Shown here piece after piece: positions 45,547-54,443 of a DNA stretch of 64,000 nucleotides. The stretch covers positions 1,240,001-1,304,000 of the forward strand of contig NZ_CP120997.1 in the NCBI RefSeq assembly GCF_030719295.1, given 5' to 3'. The notes under the pieces were generated by a model. The model saw nothing but the letters and a program-made list of their open reading frames with translations, made no database searches and was not told where the DNA came from. Source of the DNA: Streptomyces sp. Mut1 (GTDB taxonomy: Bacteria > Actinomycetota > Actinomycetes > Streptomycetales > Streptomycetaceae). The first letter of the stretch is position 1, and every line of letters starts with the position of its first letter. A program made the translations under genes and the position numbers.

Positions 45547-46386
45547 TCAGACCGGCGGCCAGGGGATGGAGGGCCACTCGCCGCTCGGTTCCCGGTGCAG
45601 CCCGGTGGCCCGCAGGGCGCCCACCCTGGCCCGCAGCGCCTCGATCTCGGCCGCCGTGATGAGTTCGGCCAGCCGGGTGACCAGGGCAGCCCCCGGCTCC
45701 AGTTCCGCGGCCAGCCGGTCCAGCATCTCGACGGCCTCGGCGGGCAGCGGCTCGCCCGCCCAGCCCCACAGCAGGGTGCGCAGCTTGTCGTCCGCGTGGA
45801 AGGTCACACCGTGGTCGATGCCGTAGAGCCGGCCACCGGGCGCCGGCAGCAGGTGGCCGCCCTTGCGGTCGCCGTTGTTGATCACCGCGTCCAGCACGGC
45901 GAGCCGCCGCAGCCGGACGTCGTCCGCGTGCACGAGCAGGGCCGTCCTCCCCTCCGCCACCTCGGCGAACGCCACGGCCTTCCAGCCCTCGCCGGGCTCC
46001 TCCTCGTCGATGAGCGCGAGCAGGCCCGGCTCCTCGTCGCCGGGCGGCTCCGCCTCGATCCACAGCTGGCACATGCCCCGGCCGTACGGTCCGTCCCGCA
46101 GCACGGTCGGCGGGACCAGGCCCCAGCCGGTCGCCTCGGAGATCTCGTACGCGGCCACCTCGCGCTGGGCGAGGGTGCCGTCGGGGAAGTCCCACAGGGG
46201 CTGCTCGCCGGCCACCGGCTTGTAGACGCACGTGGCCTCCTCGCCCTCGTGCGCGACCGAGCAGTACAGCACCGCGTTGGAAGCCCCGCGCACCCGGCCG
46301 AGGACGGTCAGCTCTCCCTCGCCGAGCAGGGTGACCGTCTCGGCGTCGGTCAGGCGCCCCGGCGGTATCCGTTCTGGCGCGGGCAT
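45547..46386 (-). CDS. SCO1664-family protein, PI3/4-kinase-like fold
   Basis: 279 residues. The conserved core GVTFHADDKLRTLLWGWAGEPL with LDAVINNGDRKGGHLLPAPGG matches the small bacterial phosphatidylinositol 3/4-kinase-like fold (catalytic NNxDRKxxH). CVYKPVAGE supplies the nucleotide-binding Lys. So it may be a kinase, possibly acting on an inositol-containing molecule. That is interesting beside mycothiol synthesis, but the substrate is unknown. ATG 46386 follows GGAAGGA and overlaps the DUF3090 gene by 37 bases. Confidence 0.85.
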   Translation of the reverse strand: MPAPERIPPGRLTDAETVTLLGEGELTVLGRVRGASNAVLYCSVAHEGEEATCVYKPVAGEQPLWDFPDGTLAQREVAAYEISEATGWGLVPPTVLRDGPYGRGMCQLWIEAEPPGDEEPGLLALIDEEEPGEGWKAVAFAEVAEGRTALLVHADDVRLRRLAVLDAVINNGDRKGGHLLPAPGGRLYGIDHGVTFHADDKLRTLLWGWAGEPLPAEAVEMLDRLAAELEPGAALVTRLAELITAAEIEALRARVGALRATGLHREPSGEWPSIPWPPV

Positions 46387-46940
46387 ACGTGTCCTTCCGG
46401 GTCGAGCGGCAGGCTGCACAGGGGGCAGGGCGGGCGGCCCGCGTTGACGACGTCCAGGGCGCGCTTGGCGAAGGCACGGGCCTGGGCGCCGGTGAGCCGG
46501 ACGCGGAGCATCGGCGGGCCGTTCTCCTCGTCCTGGAGCAGCCGCTCCTCGGCCTCGGCCAGGTCCTCGACGGAGTCGGCGTCCAGCTCGACCAGGGCCT
46601 GGGCCTCGACGATCATGCGCTGTTCCTCGCCGTCCCAGGCGAGCGCCATGGTGCCGACCCGGAACTCCTCCTCGACCGGGATGTCGAGGGGCGCGGTGTC
46701 GGTGACGTCCATCGGGGCGACGGCGGGCACCGGGGAGTTCCCGCCGGTACGCCGCACCACCTCGTCGAGCAGTTCGTCCACGCGCTCGGCGAGCGCGGCG
46801 ACTTGGGTCTTCTCCAGGGCCACGCTGGTGACACGTCCGCCTGAGGAAGCCTGCAGGAAGAACGTACGACGTCCAGGCAGCCCGACCGTACCGGCCACGA
46901 AACGGTCCGGGGGGTCGTAGAGGAACACCTGACGGGACAC
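46350..46940 (-). CDS. DUF3090-family protein
   Basis: 196 residues: an N-terminal alpha/beta domain (VFLYDPPDRFVAGTVGLPGRRTFFLQA) and a C-terminal zinc ribbon (CPLCSLPLDPEGHVC). The GTG start follows AAGGGAG. It sits between the histidine phosphatase and the SCO1664-like kinase in a tight unit (overlapping the latter). The three-gene unit is a conserved actinobacterial module of unknown purpose. Confidence 0.88.
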   Translation of the reverse strand: MSRQVFLYDPPDRFVAGTVGLPGRRTFFLQASSGGRVTSVALEKTQVAALAERVDELLDEVVRRTGGNSPVPAVAPMDVTDTAPLDIPVEEEFRVGTMALAWDGEEQRMIVEAQALVELDADSVEDLAEAEERLLQDEENGPPMLRVRLTGAQARAFAKRALDVVNAGRPPCPLCSLPLDPEGHVCPRQNGYRRGA

Positions 46941-47047
46941 GTCCTGTCTCCCTTGAGAATTGACGGCAGATGAGGGTGGGCCGGAGCCTCGGGAAGCGTT
47001 CTCCCGCGAAAGCGCCTACGGCGCGTCCACCCTACTGCGCGCGGCGA

Positions 47048-47746
47048 TCACGGCGCCCCAGCGCCGCCCCCTACCGCCGCGTCCTGCGCGGCGCCGGCGT
47101 CCGGGCCCGGTTCGCGGGGCGCCAGCGCGGCGAGGTCGCCGGTGTCGCCGAGCCGCAACAGGTAGGGGCGCAGCCGGGTGTAGCGGATCGCGGTGACCGA
47201 ACACGGGTCGGCGTGGACGCGCTGGAAGAGGTCCAGGTGCATGCCGAGCGCGTCGGCGACCAGGGACTTGATGATGTCGCCGTGCGAGCACATGACGTAG
47301 AGGGCGTTCTCGCCGTGCTCGGCCTCGATCCGCGCGTTCCACTCCCGTACCGCGTCGACGGCGCGCGCCTGCATCGTGCGCATCGATTCGCCGCCGGGGA
47401 ACGCCGCGGCGGAGGGGTGCTGCTGGACCACGGTCATCAGCGGCTCGTCGGTCAGCTCGGCGAGCTTGCGGCCCGACCAGTCGCCGTAGTCGCACTCGCT
47501 GATCCGGTCCTCGATGTGCAGCGGCAGCTCCGGGCGGGCCTCCAGCAGGGGGGCCAGCGTCTCGCGGCAGCGCTGGAGGGGGCTGCTGACGGCGGCGGCG
47601 AGCGGCAGCTCGGCCAGCCGTCCGGGGAGCGCGGCGGCCTGCTGGGTACCGCGCTCGTCGAGCGCGACACCGGGCGTCCGGCCCGCAAGCACCCCGGACG
47701 TGTTGGCGGTGGAGCGTCCGTGGCGTACGAGGATCAGGGTGGGCAT
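47048..47746 (-). CDS. Histidine phosphatase (phosphoglycerate mutase-like)
   Basis: 232 residues. The RHG motif LVRHGRSTANTSG, SSPLQRCRET, a phosphate-loop ISECDYGDWSG and a second catalytic His in CSHGDIIKS define the family (MSMEG_4193-like). Its substrate is unknown. First gene of the unit with DUF3090 and SCO1664-like protein. C-terminal 30 residues are low-complexity. Divergent from corA. Confidence 0.93.
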   Translation of the reverse strand: MPTLILVRHGRSTANTSGVLAGRTPGVALDERGTQQAAALPGRLAELPLAAAVSSPLQRCRETLAPLLEARPELPLHIEDRISECDYGDWSGRKLAELTDEPLMTVVQQHPSAAAFPGGESMRTMQARAVDAVREWNARIEAEHGENALYVMCSHGDIIKSLVADALGMHLDLFQRVHADPCSVTAIRYTRLRPYLLRLGDTGDLAALAPREPGPDAGAAQDAAVGGGAGAP

Positions 47747-47832
47747 GGGCCCCAGCGTACGGGCTGCCGGGTGCTCCCCGACGGGCGCGCGAGGACCCGC
47801 CGGACGTGCGTACGGGGGCGGACCAGGGAAGA

Positions 47833-48828
47833 ATGCGCGCCGTGATTGTCGACTGCGCCATCTACCGCGAGGGACGCCGGACCGAAGGCCCCGCCGACTT
47901 CTCCGACGCGCTCGCCCAGGCGCGGGCGGCCGGCGACGCGTTCCTCTGGATCGGGCTGTACGAGCCGACGGAGAAGGAGTTCGACCAGGTCAGCACCGAG
48001 TTCGGGCTGCACCCGCTGGCCGTCGAGGACGCCCTGTCCGCCCATCAGCGGCCGAAGCTGGAGGTGTACGACGACTCGCTGTTCGCGGTGATCAAACCGG
48101 TCCTGTACGACCACGGCGACGACACGGTGACCAGCCACGAGCTGATGGTGTTCATCGGCGACTCGTTCGTCGTGACCGTGCGGCACGGCGAGGGCGCGCC
48201 GCTGGCCGCGGTGCGCCGCAGGCTGGAGTCCGAGCCCGAGGTGCTCAAGCACGGGCCGACGGCCGTCCTGTACGCGGTCAGCGACGCGATCGTGGACCAC
48301 TACATAGATGTGGCGGGCGAGCTCCAGGTCGACCTGGAGGAGCTGGAGACGCAGGTCTTCGCGCCGAGCGGCACCACCGACTCCAAGAACACGGCGGCCC
48401 GCATCTACACCTTCAAGCGCCAGGTGCTGGAGTTCCGCCGGGCGACGGTCCCGCTGGTCGCGCCGATGGGCCGGCTGTCGAGCGCCGGGGTGCCGTTCGT
48501 CCACGAGCACGCGCGGCCGTTCTTCCGGGACGTCCAGGACCATCTGACGCGTGCCAACGAGCAGGTGGAGGGCCTCGACCGGCTGCTGTCGGACATCCTG
48601 TCCGCACACCTCGCGCAGATGGGGGTGCGGCAGAACGACGACATGCGCAAGATCTCCGCGTGGGCGGCGATGGCCGCGGTGCCGACCATGGTCGCGGGGA
48701 TCTACGGCATGAACTTCGATCACATGCCGGAGCTGCACTGGGTCGTGTCCTACCCGGTGGTGCTGCTGCTCATGGCGGGGGCGGTCTTCGGCCTGTACCG
48801 CCAGTTCAAACGGCGCGGCTGGCTCTGA
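47833..48828 (+). CDS. corA: CorA-type magnesium/cobalt transporter
   Basis: 331 residues. An alpha/beta cytosolic domain is followed by a long helix and two C-terminal membrane helices with the pore motif GIYGMNF (GMN). It forms pentameric Mg2+ channels. ATG 47833 has AGGGAAG very close; GTG 47842 is an alternative with better spacing. Divergent from the histidine phosphatase gene. Confidence 0.93.
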   Translation: MRAVIVDCAIYREGRRTEGPADFSDALAQARAAGDAFLWIGLYEPTEKEFDQVSTEFGLHPLAVEDALSAHQRPKLEVYDDSLFAVIKPVLYDHGDDTVTSHELMVFIGDSFVVTVRHGEGAPLAAVRRRLESEPEVLKHGPTAVLYAVSDAIVDHYIDVAGELQVDLEELETQVFAPSGTTDSKNTAARIYTFKRQVLEFRRATVPLVAPMGRLSSAGVPFVHEHARPFFRDVQDHLTRANEQVEGLDRLLSDILSAHLAQMGVRQNDDMRKISAWAAMAAVPTMVAGIYGMNFDHMPELHWVVSYPVVLLLMAGAVFGLYRQFKRRGWL

Positions 48829-48840
48829 GGGGCCGCGGAC

Positions 48841-49629
48841 TCAGGCGTACTCGGGCGCCGGGGTCGCGGGGCCGCCCAGCGCGTCGCGCCGCTGGGGCGG
48901 TGCCAGGCTGACCATGCGCCGCCAGCCGCCCAGGCGCTCGTACGCGTAGGCGGCGCGGATGCCCGTGGCGAGCAGCGCCGCCTTCGCCCGGGACCAGCCG
49001 AGGATGCGGCCCATGTGGTCCATCACGGCGAGGCTGACGTCGCGGTAGACGCGGATCTCGGCGAGCGCGCACTCGCGCAGGATGTGCTGGATGGTCCGGC
49101 CGTGTCCGGCGCGGGCGAGGCGCAGCAGTTCCTCGTGGCAGTACGCCAGGTGGTTGTCCTCGTCGTTCGAGATCATCCGCACCGCGCGGCCGAGTCCGGG
49201 GTGGTCGGCGAAGTACTTGTTCAGCAGCCGCATCTGCTCGGACGCGCGCTGTTCGGTGACCCGGCTGTGGGCCAGGTAGGTGATGATGTCGCGTTCGGTG
49301 AGGGGCTCGTCGCGGCTCAGCTGCTCGTGCGCGAGGCCGATGCCGTGCCGCTCCAGGAGCATGGTGTAGTCGGTGTCCGGGGGGACGTCGGCGGGGGTCA
49401 GGCCGCGCTTCTTGAGCAGGGCGTTGAAGATCCTGCCGTGCTTGTCCTCGTCGGCGCCGTGCCGGGCGATCTTCGGGGCCAGGGGGCGCTGGCTCAGCGG
49501 TACGAGGGCCGCGATGCGCCCGTTCTCCCAGCCGCCCTGGGACTCCCCGCTGGCCGCGATGGAGCAGAACAGCCGGAACGACTCGTCGTTGTCGAGGATC
49601 TCCTGGAACAGGTTCCTTGCCGAGAGCAT
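48841..49629 (-). CDS. Ferritin-like four-helix protein, conserved in actinobacteria
   Basis: 262 residues, mostly helical. HGADEDKHGRI and SNDEDNHLAYCHEEL look like the metal-binding Glu/His pairs of ferritin-like diiron proteins, with more acidic ligands at AEIRVYRD. Role in oxidative stress or hydroxylation is plausible. The start is ATG 49629 (GGAGG 8 bases upstream); GTG 49632 and GTG 49638 are possible. It converges with corA only 12 bases away. Confidence 0.8.
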   Translation of the reverse strand: MLSARNLFQEILDNDESFRLFCSIAASGESQGGWENGRIAALVPLSQRPLAPKIARHGADEDKHGRIFNALLKKRGLTPADVPPDTDYTMLLERHGIGLAHEQLSRDEPLTERDIITYLAHSRVTEQRASEQMRLLNKYFADHPGLGRAVRMISNDEDNHLAYCHEELLRLARAGHGRTIQHILRECALAEIRVYRDVSLAVMDHMGRILGWSRAKAALLATGIRAAYAYERLGGWRRMVSLAPPQRRDALGGPATPAPEYA

Positions 49630-49638
49630 CACTGCCAC

Positions 49639-49979
49639 CTCCGTGCCGGCGTCGCCGAGCGCCAGTCAAATGCGCCCGGCCCCGGCGGGCAACAGGAGCG
49701 CCCCGCGACTGCGCCGAACGAGCGCGGTCCGGGTGCCGGGCGACGGACGGCGAACCGTCTTCGTACGACCGGTTCGGCACGCCCGGTTCCGCACGACCGG
49801 TTCGGCACGCCCGGTTCCGCACGACCGGCGAACCGTTTGCGCAACGCCCGGCGAACCGTTTTTGCACGGACCCGTAACCCGGCCGGCCCGCCCGCGTTGT
49901 TCCGCGTGACGGCCGTGGCGGGGAGACCCCCGAGCCCCCACCACGGCCGTAGTGCCGCCCTCCGCGTGTCCCTCGGTGC
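49639..49979. other. Repeat-rich intergenic region
   Basis: About 340 bases with no convincing gene. It holds the tandem repeats at 49765-49830 and several CGAACCG/CGGTTCG inverted motifs that could fold into alternative hairpins, and may end transcription of the LLM oxidoreductase gene. Confidence 0.6.
49765..49830. repeat. Tandem repeat of 14-base units
   Basis: Two perfect 28-base copies (49765-49792 and 49793-49820) built from alternating 14-mers ACGACCGGTTCGGC and ACGCCCGGTTCCGC, with a partial fifth unit ACGACCGGCG. The array sits in the intergenic stretch after the LLM gene (minus strand). Confidence 0.85.
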
Positions 49980-51029
49980 TCAGGCGAGCCCGGCGCGCTC
50001 CAGGGCCTCCGTGCCGGCCCGCAGCGCGGCGATCCGCTCGTCGAGGGTGAATCCGGCCGGCGCCAGGGTCAGCGTGGTGACGCCCACCTCCGCGTAGGCG
50101 CGCATGCGCTCGGCGATGCGCTCCACCGGTCCGAGCAGCGTGGTCTGGTCGATCAGCTGGTGCGGGACCGCGGCGGCCGCTCCGCTCTTGTCGCCGGAGA
50201 GGTACTTCTCCTGGATCTCGGCGGCCTCCTTCTCGTACCCCATGCGCTGGGCGAGCCGGTTGTAGAAGTTCTGCTTCGGGCTGCCCATGCCGCCGACGTA
50301 CAGCGCGGTGTAGGGGCGGAACATGTCGGCGAGGCCGTTGATGTCGTCCCCGACGGCGAGCGGGACGGTCGGGCAGACGTCGAAGCCCTCCATGGTCCTG
50401 CCCGCCTTCTCCCGGCCGGCCCGCAGGTGGCGGACCGCGGTCTCCTCCAGGTGCTCGGCGGAGGGGAAGATCAGCAGCGCGCCGTCGGCGATCTCGCCGG
50501 TCTGCTCCAGGTTCTTCGGGCCGATCGCGGCGATGTAGAGCGGGATGTGCTCGCGCTGCGGGTGCACGGTCAGCTTGAGCGGCTTGCCCGGCCCGTCCGG
50601 CAGCGGGAGCGTCCAGTGACTGCCCTCGTACGACAGCCGCTCGCGGGTCATCGCCTTGCGGACGATGTCGACGTACTCCCGGGTGCGGGCCAGTGGCTTG
50701 TCGAACCTGACGCCGTACCAGCCCTCGGAGACCTGCGGGCCGGACACCCCGAGGCCGAGACGGAACCGGCCGCCTGACAGGGAGTCGAGCGTGGCCGCGG
50801 TCATCGCCGCCATGGCGGGCTGGCGCGCCGGGATCTGCATGATCGCGGAGCCGACGTCGATGGACTCGGTCTGCGCGGCCACCCAGGCCAGCACGGTGGG
50901 CGCGTCGGAGCCGTAGGCCTCGGCCGCCCAGCAGACGTCGTAGCCGAGCCGGTCGGCCTCCTGCGCGACGGCGAGGTTGTCGCCGTCCATCCCCGCGCCC
51001 CAGTAACCGAGATTGATGCCGAGCCGCAT
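49980..51029 (-). CDS. LLM-class F420-dependent oxidoreductase
   Basis: 349 residues of the luciferase-like TIM barrel family (GINLGYWGAGMDG; EADRLGYDVCWAAEAYGSDAPTVLAW; DSLSGGRFRLGLGVSGPQVSEGWYG). It probably uses coenzyme F420 to reduce or oxidise a small substrate not deducible from sequence. ATG 51029 follows AAGGGG, and a 14-base perfect palindrome overlaps the upstream region. Confidence 0.9.
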   Translation of the reverse strand: MRLGINLGYWGAGMDGDNLAVAQEADRLGYDVCWAAEAYGSDAPTVLAWVAAQTESIDVGSAIMQIPARQPAMAAMTAATLDSLSGGRFRLGLGVSGPQVSEGWYGVRFDKPLARTREYVDIVRKAMTRERLSYEGSHWTLPLPDGPGKPLKLTVHPQREHIPLYIAAIGPKNLEQTGEIADGALLIFPSAEHLEETAVRHLRAGREKAGRTMEGFDVCPTVPLAVGDDINGLADMFRPYTALYVGGMGSPKQNFYNRLAQRMGYEKEAAEIQEKYLSGDKSGAAAAVPHQLIDQTTLLGPVERIAERMRAYAEVGVTTLTLAPAGFTLDERIAALRAGTEALERAGLA

Positions 51030-51040
51030 AGCCGAACCCC

Positions 51041-51054
51041 TTACTGATCAGTAA
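51041..51054. promoter_or_regulatory. Perfect palindrome upstream of the LLM oxidoreductase
   Basis: TTACTGATCAGTAA is a perfect 14 bp palindrome, 12 bases before the ATG and touching the ribosome site. The shape suits a TetR-type repressor, but no TetR gene is in the window. Confidence 0.75.
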
Positions 51055-51170
51055 CGTCCCTGAGCTCCGGACTCTAGCGCGCGGCCGCGCGATCCGGCAG
51101 GGGCCATCCCGGGCCCGGTTGTCCACGGGCCCGCGACGCGCGCCGGGCGCGGCCAGTAATCTCGGCGCCC

Positions 51171-52154
51171 ATGGAGCAGAGGCATCTCGGCCGCACCGGC
51201 CTACGAGTGTCCCGGATCGGGCTCGGCACCCTCACCTGGGGCCGGGACACCGACGAGCACGACGCTGCCGAGCAGCTGAAGGTGTTCTGGGAGGCGGGCG
51301 GCACCCTGGTCGACACCGCCGACGTGTACGGCGGCGGCGAGGCCGAATACCTGCTCGGGAGGCTCATGGAGGGCCTTGTCCCCCGGCACGACCTGGTCAT
51401 CGCGACCAAGGCGGGCAGCGTCGCCGATCCCTACCGCAGGGTCGACGGCTCGCGCGGTCATCTGCTGGCCGCCCTCGACGCCTCGCTGGACCGGCTCGGC
51501 ACGGACCACGTGGACCTGTGGCAGCTGCACGCCTTCGATCCGGCGACCCCGCTGGAGGAGACCCTCCAGGCCGTGGACCTGGCGGTGTCGTCGGGGCGGG
51601 CCCGCTACGCAGGCGTCTCCGGATTCTGCGGCTGGCAGCTGGCGAAGGCCGCGACCTGGCAGCTCGCCGGGGCCGGGGCGCGGACCCGGCTGGCCAGTAC
51701 GCAGATGGAGTACTCGCTGCTCCAGCGGGGCGTGGAGCGCGAGGTGCTGCCGGCGGCGCTCGACCTCGGTGTCGGGCTGCTCCCCTCGTCGCCGCTGGGC
51801 CGGGGCGTGCTGACGGGGAAGTACCGCACCGGGACACCGGCCGACTCGCGCGGCGCGTCCGAGCTGCTGGCGCCCTTCGTGGAGCCGTATCTCGACGAAG
51901 CGGCGAGCCGCGTCGTGGACGCCGTGGCGACTGCGGCCGAGGGACTGGCCACGACGGCGCTCCAGGTGGCCCTCGCCTGGGTCAGGGACCGGCCCGGGGT
52001 CGCGGCGCCGATCGTCGGCGCGCGCAACGCGCAGCAGCTGACGGAGGCGTTGTCAGTGGAGGCGCTTAGTCTTCCCTACGAGATCTGCCAGGCGCTCGAC
52101 GATGTGTCGGCGCCCGTGCACCGCTATCCCGACCAGGACTGGAGCACGCTGTGA
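51171..52154 (+). CDS. Aldo/keto reductase
   Basis: 327 residues. The AKR catalytic tetrad is present: Asp in LVDTADVYGGG, Tyr in the same block, Lys in VIATKAGS and His in DLWQLHAFD. NADPH-dependent reduction of a carbonyl. Its stop overlaps the start of the RecD-like gene (GTGA), an odd partnership. ATG 51171 begins right after a short spacer to the LLM gene start. Confidence 0.93.
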   Translation: MEQRHLGRTGLRVSRIGLGTLTWGRDTDEHDAAEQLKVFWEAGGTLVDTADVYGGGEAEYLLGRLMEGLVPRHDLVIATKAGSVADPYRRVDGSRGHLLAALDASLDRLGTDHVDLWQLHAFDPATPLEETLQAVDLAVSSGRARYAGVSGFCGWQLAKAATWQLAGAGARTRLASTQMEYSLLQRGVEREVLPAALDLGVGLLPSSPLGRGVLTGKYRTGTPADSRGASELLAPFVEPYLDEAASRVVDAVATAAEGLATTALQVALAWVRDRPGVAAPIVGARNAQQLTEALSVEALSLPYEICQALDDVSAPVHRYPDQDWSTL

Positions 52155-54367
52155 CTGCGCTTCCCCGGGGGGAATCCCCTGGCCCCCCGGCCACCGACGA
52201 GGACGGTGCCGCCGCCGTCCCGGACGAGCCCGCCACCGCTCCCGGGGCGGGCGAGGACGCCGGCGTGGCAGAGGTCGCGGAGGCGGACGCGGACGCGGAG
52301 AGTACGGCGGACGAGACTCCCGCGCCCGCCGAGGCCGGCACGGACGAGACTCCCGCGCCCTCCGAGGCCGAGGCCGAGCTCGCCGCCCAGCGCGAGCTGC
52401 GCGAGCGGATCGAGAAGCGCAAGGCCGGGAAGGAGGGCCCGATCGACGCCGGCGCGAAGCTGAGCGGCACGGCGGCCGATCTGCTGGCGGCCGTCCGGGC
52501 GGTGGAGAGCGGCGCGAAGCCCGCCACCGCCTTCTTCGACTCCCCCGCCCCTGCCCCCGCCCGCCGCGCCGCCCCCGTCCCGCAGCCGGTACGGGACCGG
52601 GCGCCCGAGCCCGCCCCCGCGCCCCGGGCCGGCTCGCCCGAGGCCGTCACGGCGGCGGCCTCCGTGCTGTCCGCGGGCGGCGCCCCCGCCGCCCTGGCGG
52701 AGCCCGCGGCGGCCCTGCTCGGGGACCGGGCCGCCGAGGTCCTGCGCGAGGACCCCTGGCAGCTGCTCGCACTGCCCGGCGTCGGGCCCGAGCAGGCCGA
52801 CGGCTTCGCCCGGAAGGTGCTCGGCGCGGGCTGCGGCCCCGACGACGAACGGCGCACGGCCGCCCTGACCGGCTGGCTGCTGGAGCGCGCCGCTCTCCAG
52901 GGCCACACCGCGCTGGACGCGGACCAGGTCCGCACGGCCCTGGCAGGCCGAGGCGTGAGCGACGCCGACGCCGCCGTTCAGCACGCGATCGCGGAGGGCG
53001 TGGTGCTGGTCTTCCAGGACGGCCCCGAGGGCGAGGAGCCCGCCGAGGAGACCGGTGGGACGGCCGGCGACGAGGCGTCCGGCGAGCCGGCCGAGCCGGT
53101 GCGGGTGCTCCTGGGGCTCGACCGGTACGCACTGGCCGAGGAGAGCCTCGCCGACGGACTGGCCCGGCTGGTCAACGCCTGCGAGAAGGACGCGGACTGG
53201 TCGCGGGCGGCCTCCTCCGCGCCCTCCCCCTCGGCCGCCGAGCTGATCCGCGCGGCCGGTGCGCACGGCCTCGTCGCGCACACGGGCGGCGAGGCGGCGC
53301 GGGCCGAGGCCGCCGCGCTGATCGCCGCCGCACGCGGCCTCAGCCTGCGGGCCCTGGGCGCCGCGCACAGCGTGGACGGCAGGCAGCGGCTGGCGGCGCG
53401 GACCGGCGCCCCGGACGCGGCGGTCACGCTCTCCGGGCTGCTGTCGGGCGCCGAGGGACCCGGCCGGGACGAGGAGGGGGCGCTCGCCGTCGACCTGCTC
53501 GTCGTGCTGGACGCGCCCCAGCTGGACGTCGAGACCGGCGCGATGCTGGTGGAGTCCCTGGCCGACGGCGCCCGGCTGGTGCTCAGCGGCGACCCCGGGG
53601 TGCTCGGCTCGGCCGGTGCGGGACAGGTCTTCGCCGATGTGCTGGCCGCCCGCGCCTGTCCCCGGATCGTCTCCCGCACCCCGGACGCCGGACCGATCGG
53701 CGAGCTGGTCTCGGGCATCGGCGTCGGCGAGCTGCATCAGGTGGAGGCCCCGGGCAAGGAGGTCGTCATCGTCCCGGTGCGGGACGCGGGCGAGGCGGTG
53801 CACCGCACGGTGCAGCTGGTCGCGGACTCGGTGCCGCGCGCCATCGGGGTGCCGTCGGGCGACACCCAGGTCATCACGGTCGGCCACGGCGGCTCGGCGG
53901 GCACCCGGGCGTTGAACGAGGCGCTCAAGCAGCGTCTCAACCCCGGCCCCGGGCGGTTCGGCGGCTTCGACCCGGGCGACCGGGTCGCCCACGTCCCGGC
54001 CCCGGGGCGGACCGTGCCCGGCGTGGTCGTCTCGGCGGACGCCGACGGCCTGCACCTGGACTGCGCGGGGACCCCGGTCGTCGTACCGCAGGAGCGGGTG
54101 GCGGCCTCGGTGCGCCACGCGTGGGCGCTCAGCGCCCATCAGGCGGCCGGGATGCGGTGGCCCGCTGTGGTCGTCGTACTGCCGGGGGACGCGGCGCGCG
54201 GGCTGAGCCGGGCGTGGGTCTACACCGCGTTCGGCCGGGGCGAGCGGCATCTGTCCGTGGTCCACGGCGTCGACCAGGCCCTGCCGCGGGCGGTGGCCGA
54301 GGCCCCCGCCCAGGAGCGCACCACACGGCTGCGCACGCTGCTGGAGGGCTCACCGCAGGAGCGGTGA
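52151..54367 (+). CDS. HhH protein with degenerate RecD2-like helicase domain
   Basis: 738 residues. A long Ala/Pro/Glu-rich disordered N-terminus (1-about 190), a helix-hairpin-helix (LLALPGVGPEQADGFA, about 205-220) and then a body aligned by eye with RecD2: the place of Walker A is HTGGEAARAEA (about 376), motif II reads VVLDAPQLD instead of DEA, motif III LVLSGDPGVLGSAGAGQVFAD, then GDRVAHVP, SAHQAAGMRWPAVVV (motif V) and WVYTAFGRGERHL (motif VI). The key Lys and Glu residues are absent, so it should not hydrolyse ATP. GTG start overlaps the AKR stop. Confidence 0.82.
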   Translation: MTALPRGESPGPPATDEDGAAAVPDEPATAPGAGEDAGVAEVAEADADAESTADETPAPAEAGTDETPAPSEAEAELAAQRELRERIEKRKAGKEGPIDAGAKLSGTAADLLAAVRAVESGAKPATAFFDSPAPAPARRAAPVPQPVRDRAPEPAPAPRAGSPEAVTAAASVLSAGGAPAALAEPAAALLGDRAAEVLREDPWQLLALPGVGPEQADGFARKVLGAGCGPDDERRTAALTGWLLERAALQGHTALDADQVRTALAGRGVSDADAAVQHAIAEGVVLVFQDGPEGEEPAEETGGTAGDEASGEPAEPVRVLLGLDRYALAEESLADGLARLVNACEKDADWSRAASSAPSPSAAELIRAAGAHGLVAHTGGEAARAEAAALIAAARGLSLRALGAAHSVDGRQRLAARTGAPDAAVTLSGLLSGAEGPGRDEEGALAVDLLVVLDAPQLDVETGAMLVESLADGARLVLSGDPGVLGSAGAGQVFADVLAARACPRIVSRTPDAGPIGELVSGIGVGELHQVEAPGKEVVIVPVRDAGEAVHRTVQLVADSVPRAIGVPSGDTQVITVGHGGSAGTRALNEALKQRLNPGPGRFGGFDPGDRVAHVPAPGRTVPGVVVSADADGLHLDCAGTPVVVPQERVAASVRHAWALSAHQAAGMRWPAVVVVLPGDAARGLSRAWVYTAFGRGERHLSVVHGVDQALPRAVAEAPAQERTTRLRTLLEGSPQER

Positions 54368-54383
54368 GCCCAGTGAGACCCAT

Positions 54384-54422
54384 GAGGGCCCTGCGGGCGC
54401 ACCAGGCGTCCACAGGGCCCTC
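54384..54422. terminator. Hairpin after the RecD-like gene
   Basis: GAGGGCCCTG (54384-54393) and CAGGGCCCTC (54413-54422) form a 10 bp stem with a 19-base loop at a convergent junction. Confidence 0.75.
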
Positions 54423-54443
54423 GGGGCCGGTTCCGGCCCGCGG

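Noticed and set aside
49765..49830. CRISPR-like array
   Set aside because: The 28-base copies are directly adjacent with no spacers and there are no cas genes. It is a simple tandem repeat.
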